Positions 1 through 8,549 of a stretch of DNA of 64,000 nucleotides are shown piece after piece. Numbering within the stretch: the stretch's first letter is position 1; each line of letters starts with the position of its first letter. The notes under the pieces were generated by a model. That model ran no database searches. It was not told where the DNA came from and was given only the letters and a program-made list of their open reading frames with translations. A program made the position numbers and the translations under genes. This DNA is from Fundidesulfovibrio putealis DSM 16056 (GTDB taxonomy: Bacteria; Desulfobacterota; Desulfovibrionia; Desulfovibrionales; Desulfovibrionaceae), in contig NZ_KE386886.1 of assembly GCF_000429325.1 (NCBI RefSeq), forward strand, positions 189,626 to 253,625, read 5' to 3'.

Positions 1-916
1 ACTCGACCGACAGGCTGCACACCACCGCGTCAAACCCCGCGTCCGCGAAGGGCATCACGCCATCCCGGTTCAGGTCCTGCACCACGCGCGCGGACAAGAG
101 CGGGTTGGCCGCGAGCTCTTCCATGTTCATGCCAAGGCCCGTCACGTCCAGATCCGCGTCCAGCGGCAGGTGCGACTGCACCGAGGACATCAGGTCCAGC
201 ACGCGCGCCCCTCGGGGAATGCGCGATGCGTACTGCTGCGTGAGAATTGCGGACGCCTGGGCGTCGACGTGCCCGATGAGGCGCGGCCTGGCGTAGAACC
301 GGGCGTCGTCCTCGTTGTCCAGGCGGGCCTCCCCGTCCGGGGGCGTGAAGTCCGTGGGGGCGAAGTCTGCCCGCCGGGCCTGCATGCCGGGACCGAAGCA
401 GCAGATCTCCTCCAGCCAGTCCGAGAGCCTGCCCCCGGTGTCGGATTTCTTCTCCGCCACGTTCAGCACCGTGGCGTCCAGCCGAAACGGCCTGCCCGCC
501 AGGGGGTGGTTGAGGTCCAGCACGAACCGGCCATCCCTGGCGTCGAGGACGCGCGCCGGACGCGCGTCCTGGGGGAATATTCCCGGCAGCGACCCGAACA
601 GCCCGCGCGGATAGTGGCGTCCGTCCCTGGGGGACACCGTCCGCCCGGCCACGGTCGGGGGGGTGAAGCACCGGTGCGGAACCTCCTGCACCAGGGCGTC
701 CTGGCGGTCCGGCAAGGCCTGCCCGGCGGCGTAGGATACTCCGGCGGATTCACCCGCGACCAGTCCGGTCAGGGCGTCCTTCAATCCGGGCGGGAGGATG
801 TCCCGCCAGAGGTTCATCTTGCGGGCCAGGAACCGCTCCTCATGGAACGCCTCCCGACTCTGCCAGGTCAGGGAAAAGTCAACGGTGGCCAGGGTTTGAT
901 CGCTTACACGGGGCAT
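1..916 (-). CDS. FKBP/SlyD-like segment fused to SAM-dependent methyltransferase (3' end outside window)
   Basis: Translating the minus strand from the ATG at 914-916 gives one open frame of 305 codons that runs off the left edge, so the C-terminus is missing. Residues about 131-150 contain VLDLNHPLAGRPFRLDATV, which resembles the DFNHPLAGK signature of SlyD/FKBP-type peptidyl-prolyl isomerases. Residues about 236-305 look like the first half of a Rossmann methyltransferase: RVLDLMSSVQSHLP, then VTGLGMNMEELAANP, then FDAVVCSLSVE. The glycine-rich SAM loop is degenerate (DLMSSVQS rather than DxGxGxG). An AAGGAG-like ribosome site sits just before the ATG. It is divergent from the binding-protein gene at 1176. 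Function is unknown; a protein-folding-linked or protein methyltransferase is one possibility. Confidence 0.75.
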   Translation of the reverse strand, partial: MPRVSDQTLATVDFSLTWQSREAFHEERFLARKMNLWRDILPPGLKDALTGLVAGESAGVSYAAGQALPDRQDALVQEVPHRCFTPPTVAGRTVSPRDGRHYPRGLFGSLPGIFPQDARPARVLDARDGRFVLDLNHPLAGRPFRLDATVLNVAEKKSDTGGRLSDWLEEICCFGPGMQARRADFAPTDFTPPDGEARLDNEDDARFYARPRLIGHVDAQASAILTQQYASRIPRGARVLDLMSSVQSHLPLDADLDVTGLGMNMEELAANPLLSARVVQDLNRDGVMPFADAGFDAVVCSLSVE

Positions 917-1175
917 GCTCTCCTTCTTGCTCACCCTGAATTGGGTTCAAAGTGTTGAATGATGCTTGGCGCGTAGACTGAAAATGGTAATTCGGGTTAT
1001 CATGATGTCAAATGCGGAGTTCCCCCATTTTCCGCTTCCGGATTGTCAACATGCCTAAACTGAAGTAGGCGTATTGCAGTTTCCGGTTGAATAACATCAG
1101 GCGTTTACGGAAGCGTCCAGTGCCTTTGCCCGGACGCCGTTCGAAGAGTCCATCTGGCCCAGAGGCGGCGCAATC

Positions 1176-2303
1176 ATGAGGAAAAGGGCGATTCTGATCG
1201 TCATGCTGCTCGCGGCAGGCGCGCTCGTCCTGACGTGCCAGAGACAAAGGCCTCTCGTGCTCGGTTTTGCCGGGCAGCTCACCGGGACCTTCTCCGACCT
1301 GGGTGTCCAGGGGAGAAACGGGGCGACCCTGGCCGTGGAAGAGATCAATCAGGCGGGGGGCGTGGCGGGCAGGCAGCTGAAGCTGTTGGCCGTGGATGAC
1401 GGCAACACCCCTGACGCCGCCCTGGCCGGGGACGAGAGCCTCCTGGACGCAGGAGCCGTGGCCATCATCGGCCACATGACCAGCTCCCAGACCATGGCGG
1501 TGCTGCCCATGGCGGAATCGCGCGGCGCGCTGCTGGTCTCCCCCACCACGGCAACCCCTACGCTCACGGCCAAAAAGGACCTGTTCTTCCGCCTGATTCC
1601 GGACAACTCCAGCTGGGCCGCCGCGCTGGCGGAGTTCGCCCTGAAGTCCCGCCGGATCGAACGCGTCTACGTCCTGGGCGACAGCGACAATACCGCCTAC
1701 ACCGCAAGCTTCAACAAAGCCTTCGTTCAGCGATTCCAAGCTCTTGGCGGCATGATCAGCGCAGCCAGGGAGTTCTCCTCCAAAGCCAGGCCGGACTGGA
1801 AGGCCCTGGTGGAGGATGCGGCCTCGTCCGGAGCCCAGGCAGTGGTGCTTACCGCCTCGGCCAGGGACGTTGCCGAGTTTGCCAAGGCCCGCGCGCTGGC
1901 CAGGGTGGACATGCACATCCTCTGCCCCACCTGGCCCTACACCCGCGAGATTCTCGTGGCGGGCGGAGAGAGCGTGGAAGGCATCATCTTCGCCACCAGC
2001 TACACCGAAGAGAACGACACTCCGCGTTTCAAGAGCTTCCAGCACCGCTACCAGGCACGCTTCGGCTGGGAGCCCAATTTCGCTGCGGCATACTCCTACG
2101 AAGCCGTGCTGCTCCTGGCCAAGGCCCTGGAGATCACCGGCGGGAAGCGCCGGGGCCTTGAGGACGCGCTGACATCCACGGGGACAATACAGGGCGTCAT
2201 CGGCGATTTCAGCCTGGACCAGTACGGCGACGTCTCGCGCGGCACCTTCCTGGTGACCATCGAGCAGGGCCGGTTCAAGACCGTGCGCAAGCCCGGGGAA
2301 TAG
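1176..2303 (+). CDS. Periplasmic ligand-binding protein, branched-chain amino acid type (Peripla_BP_6), probable lipoprotein
   Basis: This 375-residue protein begins with a short basic segment and hydrophobic core ending LVLTC (Cys21), a plausible but non-ideal lipobox. The mature part starts with LVLGFAGQLTGTFSDLGVQGRNGATLA, the typical opening of Leu/Ile/Val-type periplasmic binding proteins, followed by AVEEINQAGGVAGR and a type I two-lobe fold. No permease or ATPase genes follow. Instead the stop lies 2 bp before a sensor kinase, so the protein probably delivers a small ligand to the kinase rather than to a transporter. That is inference from operon structure. The ligand cannot be read from sequence. 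Confidence 0.85.
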   Translation: MRKRAILIVMLLAAGALVLTCQRQRPLVLGFAGQLTGTFSDLGVQGRNGATLAVEEINQAGGVAGRQLKLLAVDDGNTPDAALAGDESLLDAGAVAIIGHMTSSQTMAVLPMAESRGALLVSPTTATPTLTAKKDLFFRLIPDNSSWAAALAEFALKSRRIERVYVLGDSDNTAYTASFNKAFVQRFQALGGMISAAREFSSKARPDWKALVEDAASSGAQAVVLTASARDVAEFAKARALARVDMHILCPTWPYTREILVAGGESVEGIIFATSYTEENDTPRFKSFQHRYQARFGWEPNFAAAYSYEAVLLLAKALEITGGKRRGLEDALTSTGTIQGVIGDFSLDQYGDVSRGTFLVTIEQGRFKTVRKPGE

Positions 2304-2305
2304 CC

Positions 2306-4354
2306 ATGCCCTCCAGATCCATCGCCAGCATCATCTCCCGGACCCTCATCCAGCGCACGCTCATCCCGGCGGTGGTCTGTCTGGCGCTGCTGGCCGCCAT
2401 GCAGGGCATCAAGCAGAAAGACGCCGTGGAGACCAAAAACCAGGATTTCGCCCAGACCCTGGCCCTCTACGCCGATTCCTACATGGACGGGGCCTACCGT
2501 TCCCTGGAGCATTTCGCCGATGCCCCTCCTTCGGGCACGGGCGTCCCCCTGTCGATGCGCCTGGCGGACATGCTCTCCGTGATGCCCTCCATGGACCGCC
2601 TGATCCTGACCGACGCCCAGAACACCATCCTGTCCGCCGAGCCTGCCGGACCGCGCGGCCTGGATTTCCCCATCCGCTTCGACAACGCGCACGGCCGCAG
2701 ATATCTGCTGTCGCGCCCCATTCCCTCCCCGCTGACGGGCATTCTCACCGTGTTCATCGGCGTTCGGCGAAACACCGGAGGCGTGCTGGCCGGAGAACTG
2801 AACCTGTTTGAACTGACCAACCACATCCAGGCCCTTTCGCGCAACTGGGCAGGAGAGGTCATCCTCTGCGACGCCTTCGGCAACCTGGTGTCCCACCCGG
2901 ATCCGTCCCTGGTGGCCACCCAGACCAACATCGGGGATTCCCCGCTGTTCAAGGCCGCCAGGCAGGGAGAAGCGACCCTCATCTACCGTGAGAACGACGA
3001 CTTCTTCCTGGGCGCGCATGCCGTCATACCGGGCCTTGGCTGGCTGGTGCTTGTGCGCACCCCGGCGGCCGGAGCCATGGCTCCGGCCCTGGCTCCCGTG
3101 GCCGTGGCCGCCGTGGTGATGGCGTCGGTCTTCATATTTCTTACCCTGATGCTGCGCCGCGAACTGGACAAACGCATCTCAAGCCCCATGGCCCAGGCGG
3201 CCACCCGCCTGGACCGCCTGCCGCGCAACGCCTCCTACAGGCCAATACCCGACCCGCCCTTTGCAGAGCTGGGGCGTTTCGAGGCGGCCGTTGCGGACAT
3301 GACCGACCGCATCGCCTCCGGCGAGGCCCACCTGCGCGAAAGCGAGCGCCGCTTCCGGGCCATTTTCGAGCAGGCCGCCGTGGGGTTGGTGCAGTGCACG
3401 CCCCAGGGCAACTTCCTGCGCGCCAACAAGCGCTTCACCCAGATCTGCGGCTATACCCCCCAGGACCTCTCCGGCATGAACCTGCTTAAGTTCAGCCTCC
3501 CCGAGGACAGGGAGGACGACGCGGACAACATGCGCCTTGTGCTCTCCGGGCATCTGCCCTCCTTCGACATGGACAAGCGCCTGCTCGCGAAGGACGGCCA
3601 ACAGGTGTGGGTTCACCTCACTGCCTCTGCGGTGCGCGACGACGCAGGCGATGTGCGCTCCATCATCGTGGTGGTGGAGGACATCAGCGCCCGCAGGAAC
3701 GCGGAAAAGGCCGTGAGCGATTCGCTGCGCGAAAAGGAGATCCTGCTGCGCGAAATCCACCACCGGGTGAAGAACAACCTGCAGATCATCTCAAGCCTGC
3801 TCTACCTCCAGAGCGACCACGTGAACGACCCCGAAGCCCTGACCATGTTCCTGGAGAGCCGCAACCGCATCGCCTCCATGGCCCTGGTCCACGAGGAACT
3901 CTACCGCTCCGACGACCTCTCCGGCGTCAACATCCGCGAATACGCCCTGAAGCTCGTCCCCCGGCTGGTGGCCGCCTTCCACTCCGGCAAGGGCATCCAG
4001 TGCGCGGTGGAGGCGGACGACGTCTGCCTGGTGATCGGCCAGGCCATCCCCTTCGGGCTCATAATCAACGAGCTGGTCACCAACGCCGCCAAGCACGCCT
4101 TCAAGGGACGCCCCTCCGGCACCATTTCCGTGGTCATACACGGGGTTGACGGCAGGCTCCAGGCGAGGGTATCTGATGATGGCGTCGGGCTTCCACCGGA
4201 TTTTGACCCAGCCAGCACGTCCACCCTGGGGATGCAGCTCGTGGTCCAGCTCACGCGCCAGTTGCGCGGCGAGTTGATTCATGGAGACAGCCAAGGAACG
4301 TCGTTCACCCTCAGCTTTCCCGTGACGGAGGCCCATTCGCATGAGTCCAGCTAA
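2306..4354 (+). CDS. Membrane sensor histidine kinase with PAS and HisKA_2/HWE-type core
   Basis: The 682-residue protein has a transmembrane helix at about 15-34, a periplasmic sensor region of about 220 residues resembling dCache domains, a second helix at about 260-283, a HAMP-like linker, a PAS domain at about 345-465, and a kinase core. The phosphoacceptor region reads EIHHRVKNNLQIISSLLYLQ (His485/His486), diagnostic of the HisKA_2 family. The ATPase has an N-box NELVTNAAKHAF at about 588 and a DDGVGLP motif at 624. It starts 2 bp after the binding-protein gene and its end overlaps the receiver gene by 14 bp, so the three are almost certainly co-translated. Soluble partners of such kinases are often single receivers, as here. 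Confidence 0.92.
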   Translation: MPSRSIASIISRTLIQRTLIPAVVCLALLAAMQGIKQKDAVETKNQDFAQTLALYADSYMDGAYRSLEHFADAPPSGTGVPLSMRLADMLSVMPSMDRLILTDAQNTILSAEPAGPRGLDFPIRFDNAHGRRYLLSRPIPSPLTGILTVFIGVRRNTGGVLAGELNLFELTNHIQALSRNWAGEVILCDAFGNLVSHPDPSLVATQTNIGDSPLFKAARQGEATLIYRENDDFFLGAHAVIPGLGWLVLVRTPAAGAMAPALAPVAVAAVVMASVFIFLTLMLRRELDKRISSPMAQAATRLDRLPRNASYRPIPDPPFAELGRFEAAVADMTDRIASGEAHLRESERRFRAIFEQAAVGLVQCTPQGNFLRANKRFTQICGYTPQDLSGMNLLKFSLPEDREDDADNMRLVLSGHLPSFDMDKRLLAKDGQQVWVHLTASAVRDDAGDVRSIIVVVEDISARRNAEKAVSDSLREKEILLREIHHRVKNNLQIISSLLYLQSDHVNDPEALTMFLESRNRIASMALVHEELYRSDDLSGVNIREYALKLVPRLVAAFHSGKGIQCAVEADDVCLVIGQAIPFGLIINELVTNAAKHAFKGRPSGTISVVIHGVDGRLQARVSDDGVGLPPDFDPASTSTLGMQLVVQLTRQLRGELIHGDSQGTSFTLSFPVTEAHSHESS

Positions 4355-4715
4355 AGTCATGATCGTCGAGGACGAAGTCATTGCAGCCATGGCCACGGCC
4401 CGCATGCTCAAGAAGCTCGGCTTCGACGTGTGCGGCAACGTCACCTCCGGGGAGGAAGCCCTGCTGGCCTTCGACGGTGAATGCCCCGACATCATCATCA
4501 TGGACATCCGCCTGGACGGCGAACTGGACGGCATCGAGACCACCAGGCAGCTGAAGCTGCGCCGCGACGTCCCCGTCATCTTCGTGACCGCCTACTCCGA
4601 CGACTCCACCCGCACCCGCGCCGAGGCCACCAAGCCCCTGGCCTTCATCAACAAGCCCCTGGACATCAGCCAGTTGGAGCACATCCTCTCCAACCTGAGC
4701 ATCGGCGGCAAGTAA
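4341..4715 (+). CDS. Single-domain response regulator (CheY-like receiver)
   Basis: A 124-residue receiver with acidic pocket VEDE near the N-terminus, phospho-acceptor Asp in IIIMDIRLDGELDGIE (about residue 52), conserved Thr in VTAYSDD and Lys in NKPL. There is no output domain. The IRLxGxxDGIE pattern is typical of receivers paired with HWE/HisKA_2 kinases. The start lies inside the end of the kinase gene (14 bp overlap), so it is the likely phosphorylation target. Output must pass through another protein, which is not visible nearby. Confidence 0.93.
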   Translation: MSPAKVMIVEDEVIAAMATARMLKKLGFDVCGNVTSGEEALLAFDGECPDIIIMDIRLDGELDGIETTRQLKLRRDVPVIFVTAYSDDSTRTRAEATKPLAFINKPLDISQLEHILSNLSIGGK

Positions 4716-4855
4716 CGCCCTTTCGCCGCGCAGCCGGGAGTGCGGCAACCGCCCTGAACCGTTTCAGAAATCCTGTCCCGAACCTGGGGGCAAACCTTGG
4801 CTTGCCTGTCCAAGTGGCGTACATATCCCTGCACCACTTTCGAGGAGACACGCCC

Positions 4856-6568
4856 ATGCCCCAACACGTCGTCATAATCGGCGCGGTGGCCCTCGGCCCC
4901 AAGGCCGCCTGCCGCTTCAAGCGCCTTGTCCCGGACGCGAAAGTCACCATGATCGACCGCGACGCCATCGTGTCCTACGGCGGCTGCGGCATCCCCTATT
5001 TCATCTCCGGCGACGTGTCCGACCTGAAAGAGCTGCGCACCACCAGCTTCAAGCTGGTGCGCGACGAGAAATTCTTCCACGACTGCAAGGACATCGACGT
5101 CCTCACCCGCACCGAGGCCCTGCGCATAGACCGCGAGGCAAAGCGCGTGCACGTGCGCAACCTGGACACCGGCGCGCTCTCGGAGATTCCCTACGACAAG
5201 CTGGTCATCGCCACCGGAGCCGCGCCCCGCAGGCTGAACATCCCTGGCGAAGACCTGCCCGGCGTGCACGCCGTGGCCAACCTGCACGACGCCACCGCCG
5301 TCAAGGACATGATCAGCTCAGGTTCGGCCGGGCGCGCCGTGGTGGTGGGTTCGGGCTTCATAGGCCTGGAAGTGGCCGAGGCCCTGGCGGACATGTGGGG
5401 GCTGGAGGTGGCCGTGGTGGAGCTCATGGACCACGTGCTGCCCCGTAACATAAGCCCCTCCCTGGCCCGCATGGCGGAGCACCATCTGGCCGAGAAAGGC
5501 GTGGAGCTATACTTCGGGGAGAAGGTCCTGGCCGTGGAGGGCGACGGCAAGGCTCAGCGCGTGGTCACGGACAAGCGCACCCTGGAGGCCGAGCTAGTGA
5601 TCCTCGCAGCTGGCGTGGTCCCAAGCGGAGAGCTGGCCCGCGAGGCCGGGCTTGCGGTCTCCCCGCGCGGAGGCGTGCTGGTGGACGAGTTCATGCGCAC
5701 CTCCGACCCGGACATCTACTCCGGCGGCGACTGCGCCGAGATCAAGAACGTGGTGACCGGCGGCACAATGCATCTGCCCCTGGGCTCCATGGCCAACCGC
5801 CAGGGCCGGGTGATCGGCACGAACCTGGCCGGAGGCGAAGCGACGTTCCCCGGCGCCGTGGGCTCGTTTGCCATGAAGCTCTTCGAGCGAAACGTGGCCG
5901 GGGCCGGGCTCACCCCGGAGCAGGCCGCGCAGGCCGGGTTCGACGCGCTGTCCGCCCTGGTCATCCAGTTCGACCGCGCCCACTTCTTCCCCGGCAAGGA
6001 CCTGATGACCCTGGAAGTCACCGTGGACAAGAAGACCCGCGCCGTGCTGGGGATACAGGGGTTCGGGTCGGCGGGCGACGCCCTGGTGGGCCGCGTCGGG
6101 GCTGTGGCGGCGCTCATGCAGAAGGGTTGCACGGCGGATGACCTCTCCGTGCTCGAGTACCCCTACTCGCCGCCCTTCTCCTCGGCCATGGACATCGTGA
6201 ACACTGTTGGCACCGTGGCCGAGAACATGCTGGCCGGAATGAACCAGGGCGTCTCGCCGGAAGAATTCGGGCGGCTCTTCGAACAGAAGGGCGAGGCCTG
6301 CTTCTTCCTGGACTGCCGCGAACAGGACAACGCCGCCCCCTACCTGGAACGACACCCCGGCGTCTGGCACAACATCCCCCAGGGGCAGCTGCGCGAACGC
6401 CTGGGTGAGATCCCCAGGGACAAGGCCGTGGTGCTGGTGTGCAACACGGGCATCCGCTCCTACGAGGCGCAGATCACGCTTGAGCAGGCCGGTTTCAAGG
6501 ACGTCCTGAACCTGCACGGCGGCATGGCCGCGCTGAAGCAGAGCGGGGAGGACCCCAACGCGGAGTGA
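4856..6568 (+). CDS. FAD/NAD(P) oxidoreductase of the CoA-disulfide reductase/NADH oxidase family with C-terminal rhodanese domain
   Basis: 570 residues. The ATG at 4856 follows a GAGGAG ribosome site. The N-terminal FAD fold begins VVIIGAVALGPKAACRF, where the usual GxGxxG is changed to GAVALG. The single-cysteine active site is present in SYGGCGIPYFISGD (Cys44), as in CoA-disulfide reductases. A second nucleotide fold appears at AVVVGSGFIGLEVAEAL, and the FAD-binding IYSGGDCAEI follows. The C-terminal 100 residues are a rhodanese domain with CNTGIRS (Cys529). Family members reduce CoA disulfides, per- or polysulfides, which would fit sulfur metabolism in a sulfate reducer. The exact substrate is unknown. 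It stands as a single gene 140 bp after the receiver. Confidence 0.88.
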   Translation: MPQHVVIIGAVALGPKAACRFKRLVPDAKVTMIDRDAIVSYGGCGIPYFISGDVSDLKELRTTSFKLVRDEKFFHDCKDIDVLTRTEALRIDREAKRVHVRNLDTGALSEIPYDKLVIATGAAPRRLNIPGEDLPGVHAVANLHDATAVKDMISSGSAGRAVVVGSGFIGLEVAEALADMWGLEVAVVELMDHVLPRNISPSLARMAEHHLAEKGVELYFGEKVLAVEGDGKAQRVVTDKRTLEAELVILAAGVVPSGELAREAGLAVSPRGGVLVDEFMRTSDPDIYSGGDCAEIKNVVTGGTMHLPLGSMANRQGRVIGTNLAGGEATFPGAVGSFAMKLFERNVAGAGLTPEQAAQAGFDALSALVIQFDRAHFFPGKDLMTLEVTVDKKTRAVLGIQGFGSAGDALVGRVGAVAALMQKGCTADDLSVLEYPYSPPFSSAMDIVNTVGTVAENMLAGMNQGVSPEEFGRLFEQKGEACFFLDCREQDNAAPYLERHPGVWHNIPQGQLRERLGEIPRDKAVVLVCNTGIRSYEAQITLEQAGFKDVLNLHGGMAALKQSGEDPNAE

Positions 6569-6594
6569 TGCGTCTGGAAGATGGAAGAGCAATA

Positions 6595-6650
6595 GCCTCC
6601 GGCGGCCAAAGGGCTACGCCCTCTGGACACCCGCACCGCTCCGCGTCGTT
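6595..6650 (+). repeat. Dispersed intergenic repeat, copy 1
   Basis: The stretch starts GCCTCCGGCGGCCAAAGGG, continues through an imperfect inverted repeat (AAAGGG.CTACG.CCCTCTGG) and ends with CGCACCGCTCCGC. The same core recurs at 6714-6771 and, inverted, at 38633-38671. It lies between two plus-strand genes with no coding signal. It looks like a small dispersed palindromic element of the kind common in Desulfovibrio intergenic DNA. Confidence 0.6.
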
Positions 6651-6713
6651 TGTGGACAGTTCGGCATGCGGCGCGGATTTGTGAAGCGCAGCGTAGAGGC
6701 GGCAAGAACGTCT

Positions 6714-6771
6714 GCCTCCGGCGGCCAAAGGGGCAAGCCCCTTTGGAATCCTGTACCGCTTCGCGCCGTTC
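6714..6771 (+). repeat. Dispersed intergenic repeat, copy 2
   Basis: Second copy of the element: GCCTCCGGCGGCCAAAGGGG, then a clean stem CCAAAGGGGC-AA-GCCCCTTTGG, then AATCCTGTACCGCTTCGCGCCGTTCG. Same orientation as copy 1, about 120 bp downstream. The stem could also act as a weak transcription terminator for the flavoprotein gene. Confidence 0.6.
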
Positions 6772-6858
6772 GCCGAAAGCCACGAAGAATACTGCGAGAA
6801 TCCCGCTGTATCATGGACATGAAGCCCGGGATGATTTCGAAGGGGCTGAGGAGAAGGC

Positions 6859-7074
6859 ATGACGCTCTGGCGCAACAAAAAGAACGGAAAGCCGTATCGC
6901 GTGCTGCACCACGCCGTTGACTGCACCAACGCCCGCGACGGGCAGGCTGTCGTTGTTTATTGCCCCGAAGAGAGGCCAGACTTCATCTGCGTGCGCGAAA
7001 AGGCCGAGTTCGAGGCCAAGTTTGTCCGGGTGGAAGATTCTGAATTCCGAGTACAAGAGAAGGCCCCCGGCTGA
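6859..7074 (+). CDS. Small conserved hypothetical protein (weak resemblance to DUF1653)
   Basis: 71 residues, starting at an ATG preceded by GAGGAGAAGG. The sequence MTLWRNKKNGKPYRVLHH and a central VVVYCPEE segment suggest a small beta-barrel, loosely like DUF1653 proteins; I could not confirm that. The last codons and the TGA stop run into a perfect 16-bp hairpin, and the stop codon occupies the hairpin loop. It is convergent with the PhnA-like gene. Function is unknown. Confidence 0.7.
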   Translation: MTLWRNKKNGKPYRVLHHAVDCTNARDGQAVVVYCPEERPDFICVREKAEFEAKFVRVEDSEFRVQEKAPG

Positions 7075-7091
7075 CGCCGGGGGCCTTCTCT
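7056..7091. terminator. Shared hairpin between convergent genes, stop codon in loop
   Basis: Perfect 16-bp inverted repeat AGAGAAGGCCCCCGGC / GCCGGGGGCCTTCTCT separated by TGAC. The loop contains the TGA stop of the upstream small gene. It lies 24 bp beyond the 3' end of the minus-strand PhnA-like gene, so it could serve both transcripts. Neither side has a long U-tract. Confidence 0.75.
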
Positions 7092-7114
7092 GTCTAATCG
7101 ACGGGAGCGGGAAT

Positions 7115-7336
7115 CTAGGCCTTCTTCAGGAAGCAGGTCTTCAGCACCAGCCCCTTGACCTTCTCGGCGTTGCACTCGATCTCGCCCTCGTTGTCGGTGA
7201 GCCGGATATTCTTGATGAGCGTGCCGCGCTTGAGCGTGGCGGACGTTCCCTTGACCTTCAGGTCCTTTGTCAGCGTGACGCTGTCGCCGTCTTTCAGCAG
7301 CGTGCCGTTGCTGTCCTTGACTTTTATCTCGTCCAT
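7115..7336 (-). CDS. PhnA/YjdM-like protein, C-terminal domain only
   Basis: 73 residues from the ATG at 7334-7336, preceded by GAGGAAG. The sequence VKDSNGTLLKDGDSVTLTKD ... LKVKGTSATLKRGTLIKNIRL is the SH3-like barrel of the PhnA/YjdM family. Full-length family members of about 110 residues carry an N-terminal zinc ribbon, which is absent here. Despite the name, the family is not firmly linked to phosphonate breakdown, and the cellular role is unknown. It is convergent with the small gene at 6859. Confidence 0.85.
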   Translation of the reverse strand: MDEIKVKDSNGTLLKDGDSVTLTKDLKVKGTSATLKRGTLIKNIRLTDNEGEIECNAEKVKGLVLKTCFLKKA

Positions 7337-7433
7337 GCGTGCTTCCTCGTAAATGGGGCAAAATTGTGGAGGCCCACCCCTTAGACCAGGGCGGCAGGCT
7401 TTGCAACGGCGCGTGATGCGTGGAAGCCGGGCG

Positions 7434-8549
7434 TCAGCCGTTTGCCGGGGTGACGGATGGAGACGCGGGCAGGGTGACCAGGAACGTGGCCCCCGGACGC
7501 GCCGAGCGCGCATGCTCCACGGAGCCGCCCAGGGACTTCATGACCCCGTGGCAGATGGACAGCCCGAGCCCGGAGCCTTTACCCACCTCTTTCGTGGAGA
7601 AGAACGGCTCGAAAATACGCTCAGCCAGGGAGTCGTCCACGCCTGGGCCGGTGTCGGACACCTCGATGCCTACGGTCGCCGGAGCGGCGTTCCGGACGCG
7701 AACCGTAAGCGTGCCGCCGGTAGCGGCCATGGCGTCCAGGGCGTTGTCCGCCAGACGCCCGACCACCTGCTCGATCTCGGCCCTGGGCAGGCGCACCAGG
7801 GCAACTGAGGGGTCGAACTCGGTCTTGATTTCCACATGAAGGCTACCGGCGCGCTCCCGCACCAGCTCCAAGGCGGAGGCCACGGCCTGCCGCGGGTCGA
7901 AATCCACGGTCCTGGGGTCCACGCGCCCCCCAAGGCTCATGAGCTTGGACACGATGTCCCGGCAGCGCCTGCCCTGGGCCACGATGGCCGCAAGTTCGGC
8001 CTGCACTTCAGCCAGGCCCGCGCAGGCGGCGAACTCCGGTTCCTCCAGGAGGTCCCCGGCCCAGCCCGCCTTCTGCATCATGATGTTCACCGGATTGTTG
8101 ATCTCGTGGGCCACGCCCTCGGCCAGCCTGCCAAGCGCCGCAAGCTTGCCCGTCTCGATCATGCGCAGGCTCTCCTCCTGGTTCAGCCTGCGCTCCCCGG
8201 CCCGCACCAGCACCCGCACCAGCTGGTCGAAATTCACGGGCTTCACCAGATAGTCCGCAGCGCCGAGCTTCATACCCCGCACCGCCGTGGCCACGTCCGA
8301 CTGCCCCGTGAGCATCACCACCTGGACCAGCGGCCAGCGCTCCTTGATCTCGCCAAGCACCTCCAGGCCGCTGCGGTCCGGGAGATTCACGTCCAGCACC
8401 ACCGCCGCCGGGGCCTCGCTCTCCACGAGCCCTATCCCCTGGGCGGCGTCCACGGCCCACAGCACGGGGAAGTCCCGCGCCAGGAGGCGCTCGGCCAGCA
8501 GCCGGACGAAATCGAGCTCATCGTCGATGAGCAGGGTCTTGGGACGCAT
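7434..8549 (-). CDS. Hybrid protein: N-terminal receiver plus soluble histidine kinase
   Basis: 371 residues with no membrane segment. Receiver at 1-120: acidic LIDDE, Asp53 in VVLDVNLPDRSG, Lys103 in YLVKPVNF. Kinase at about 130-365: His148 in GVAHEINNPVNI, N-box DNALDAM, DTGPGVD and GKGSGLGLSICHGV. The order receiver-then-kinase is typical of relay proteins driven by an upstream kinase. It is the last gene of a minus-strand signalling cluster, 223 bp after the receiver gene at 8773. It probably receives phosphate from, or is modulated by, the other cluster kinases (inference). Confidence 0.9.
   Translation of the reverse strand: MRPKTLLIDDELDFVRLLAERLLARDFPVLWAVDAAQGIGLVESEAPAAVVLDVNLPDRSGLEVLGEIKERWPLVQVVMLTGQSDVATAVRGMKLGAADYLVKPVNFDQLVRVLVRAGERRLNQEESLRMIETGKLAALGRLAEGVAHEINNPVNIMMQKAGWAGDLLEEPEFAACAGLAEVQAELAAIVAQGRRCRDIVSKLMSLGGRVDPRTVDFDPRQAVASALELVRERAGSLHVEIKTEFDPSVALVRLPRAEIEQVVGRLADNALDAMAATGGTLTVRVRNAAPATVGIEVSDTGPGVDDSLAERIFEPFFSTKEVGKGSGLGLSICHGVMKSLGGSVEHARSARPGATFLVTLPASPSVTPANG

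Noticed and set aside
4481..4855. Extended N-terminus for the CoA-disulfide-reductase-like protein
   Set aside because: The extension overlaps the receiver gene and reads as low-complexity His/Arg/Pro; the ATG at 4856 has a good ribosome site and starts the FAD fold.
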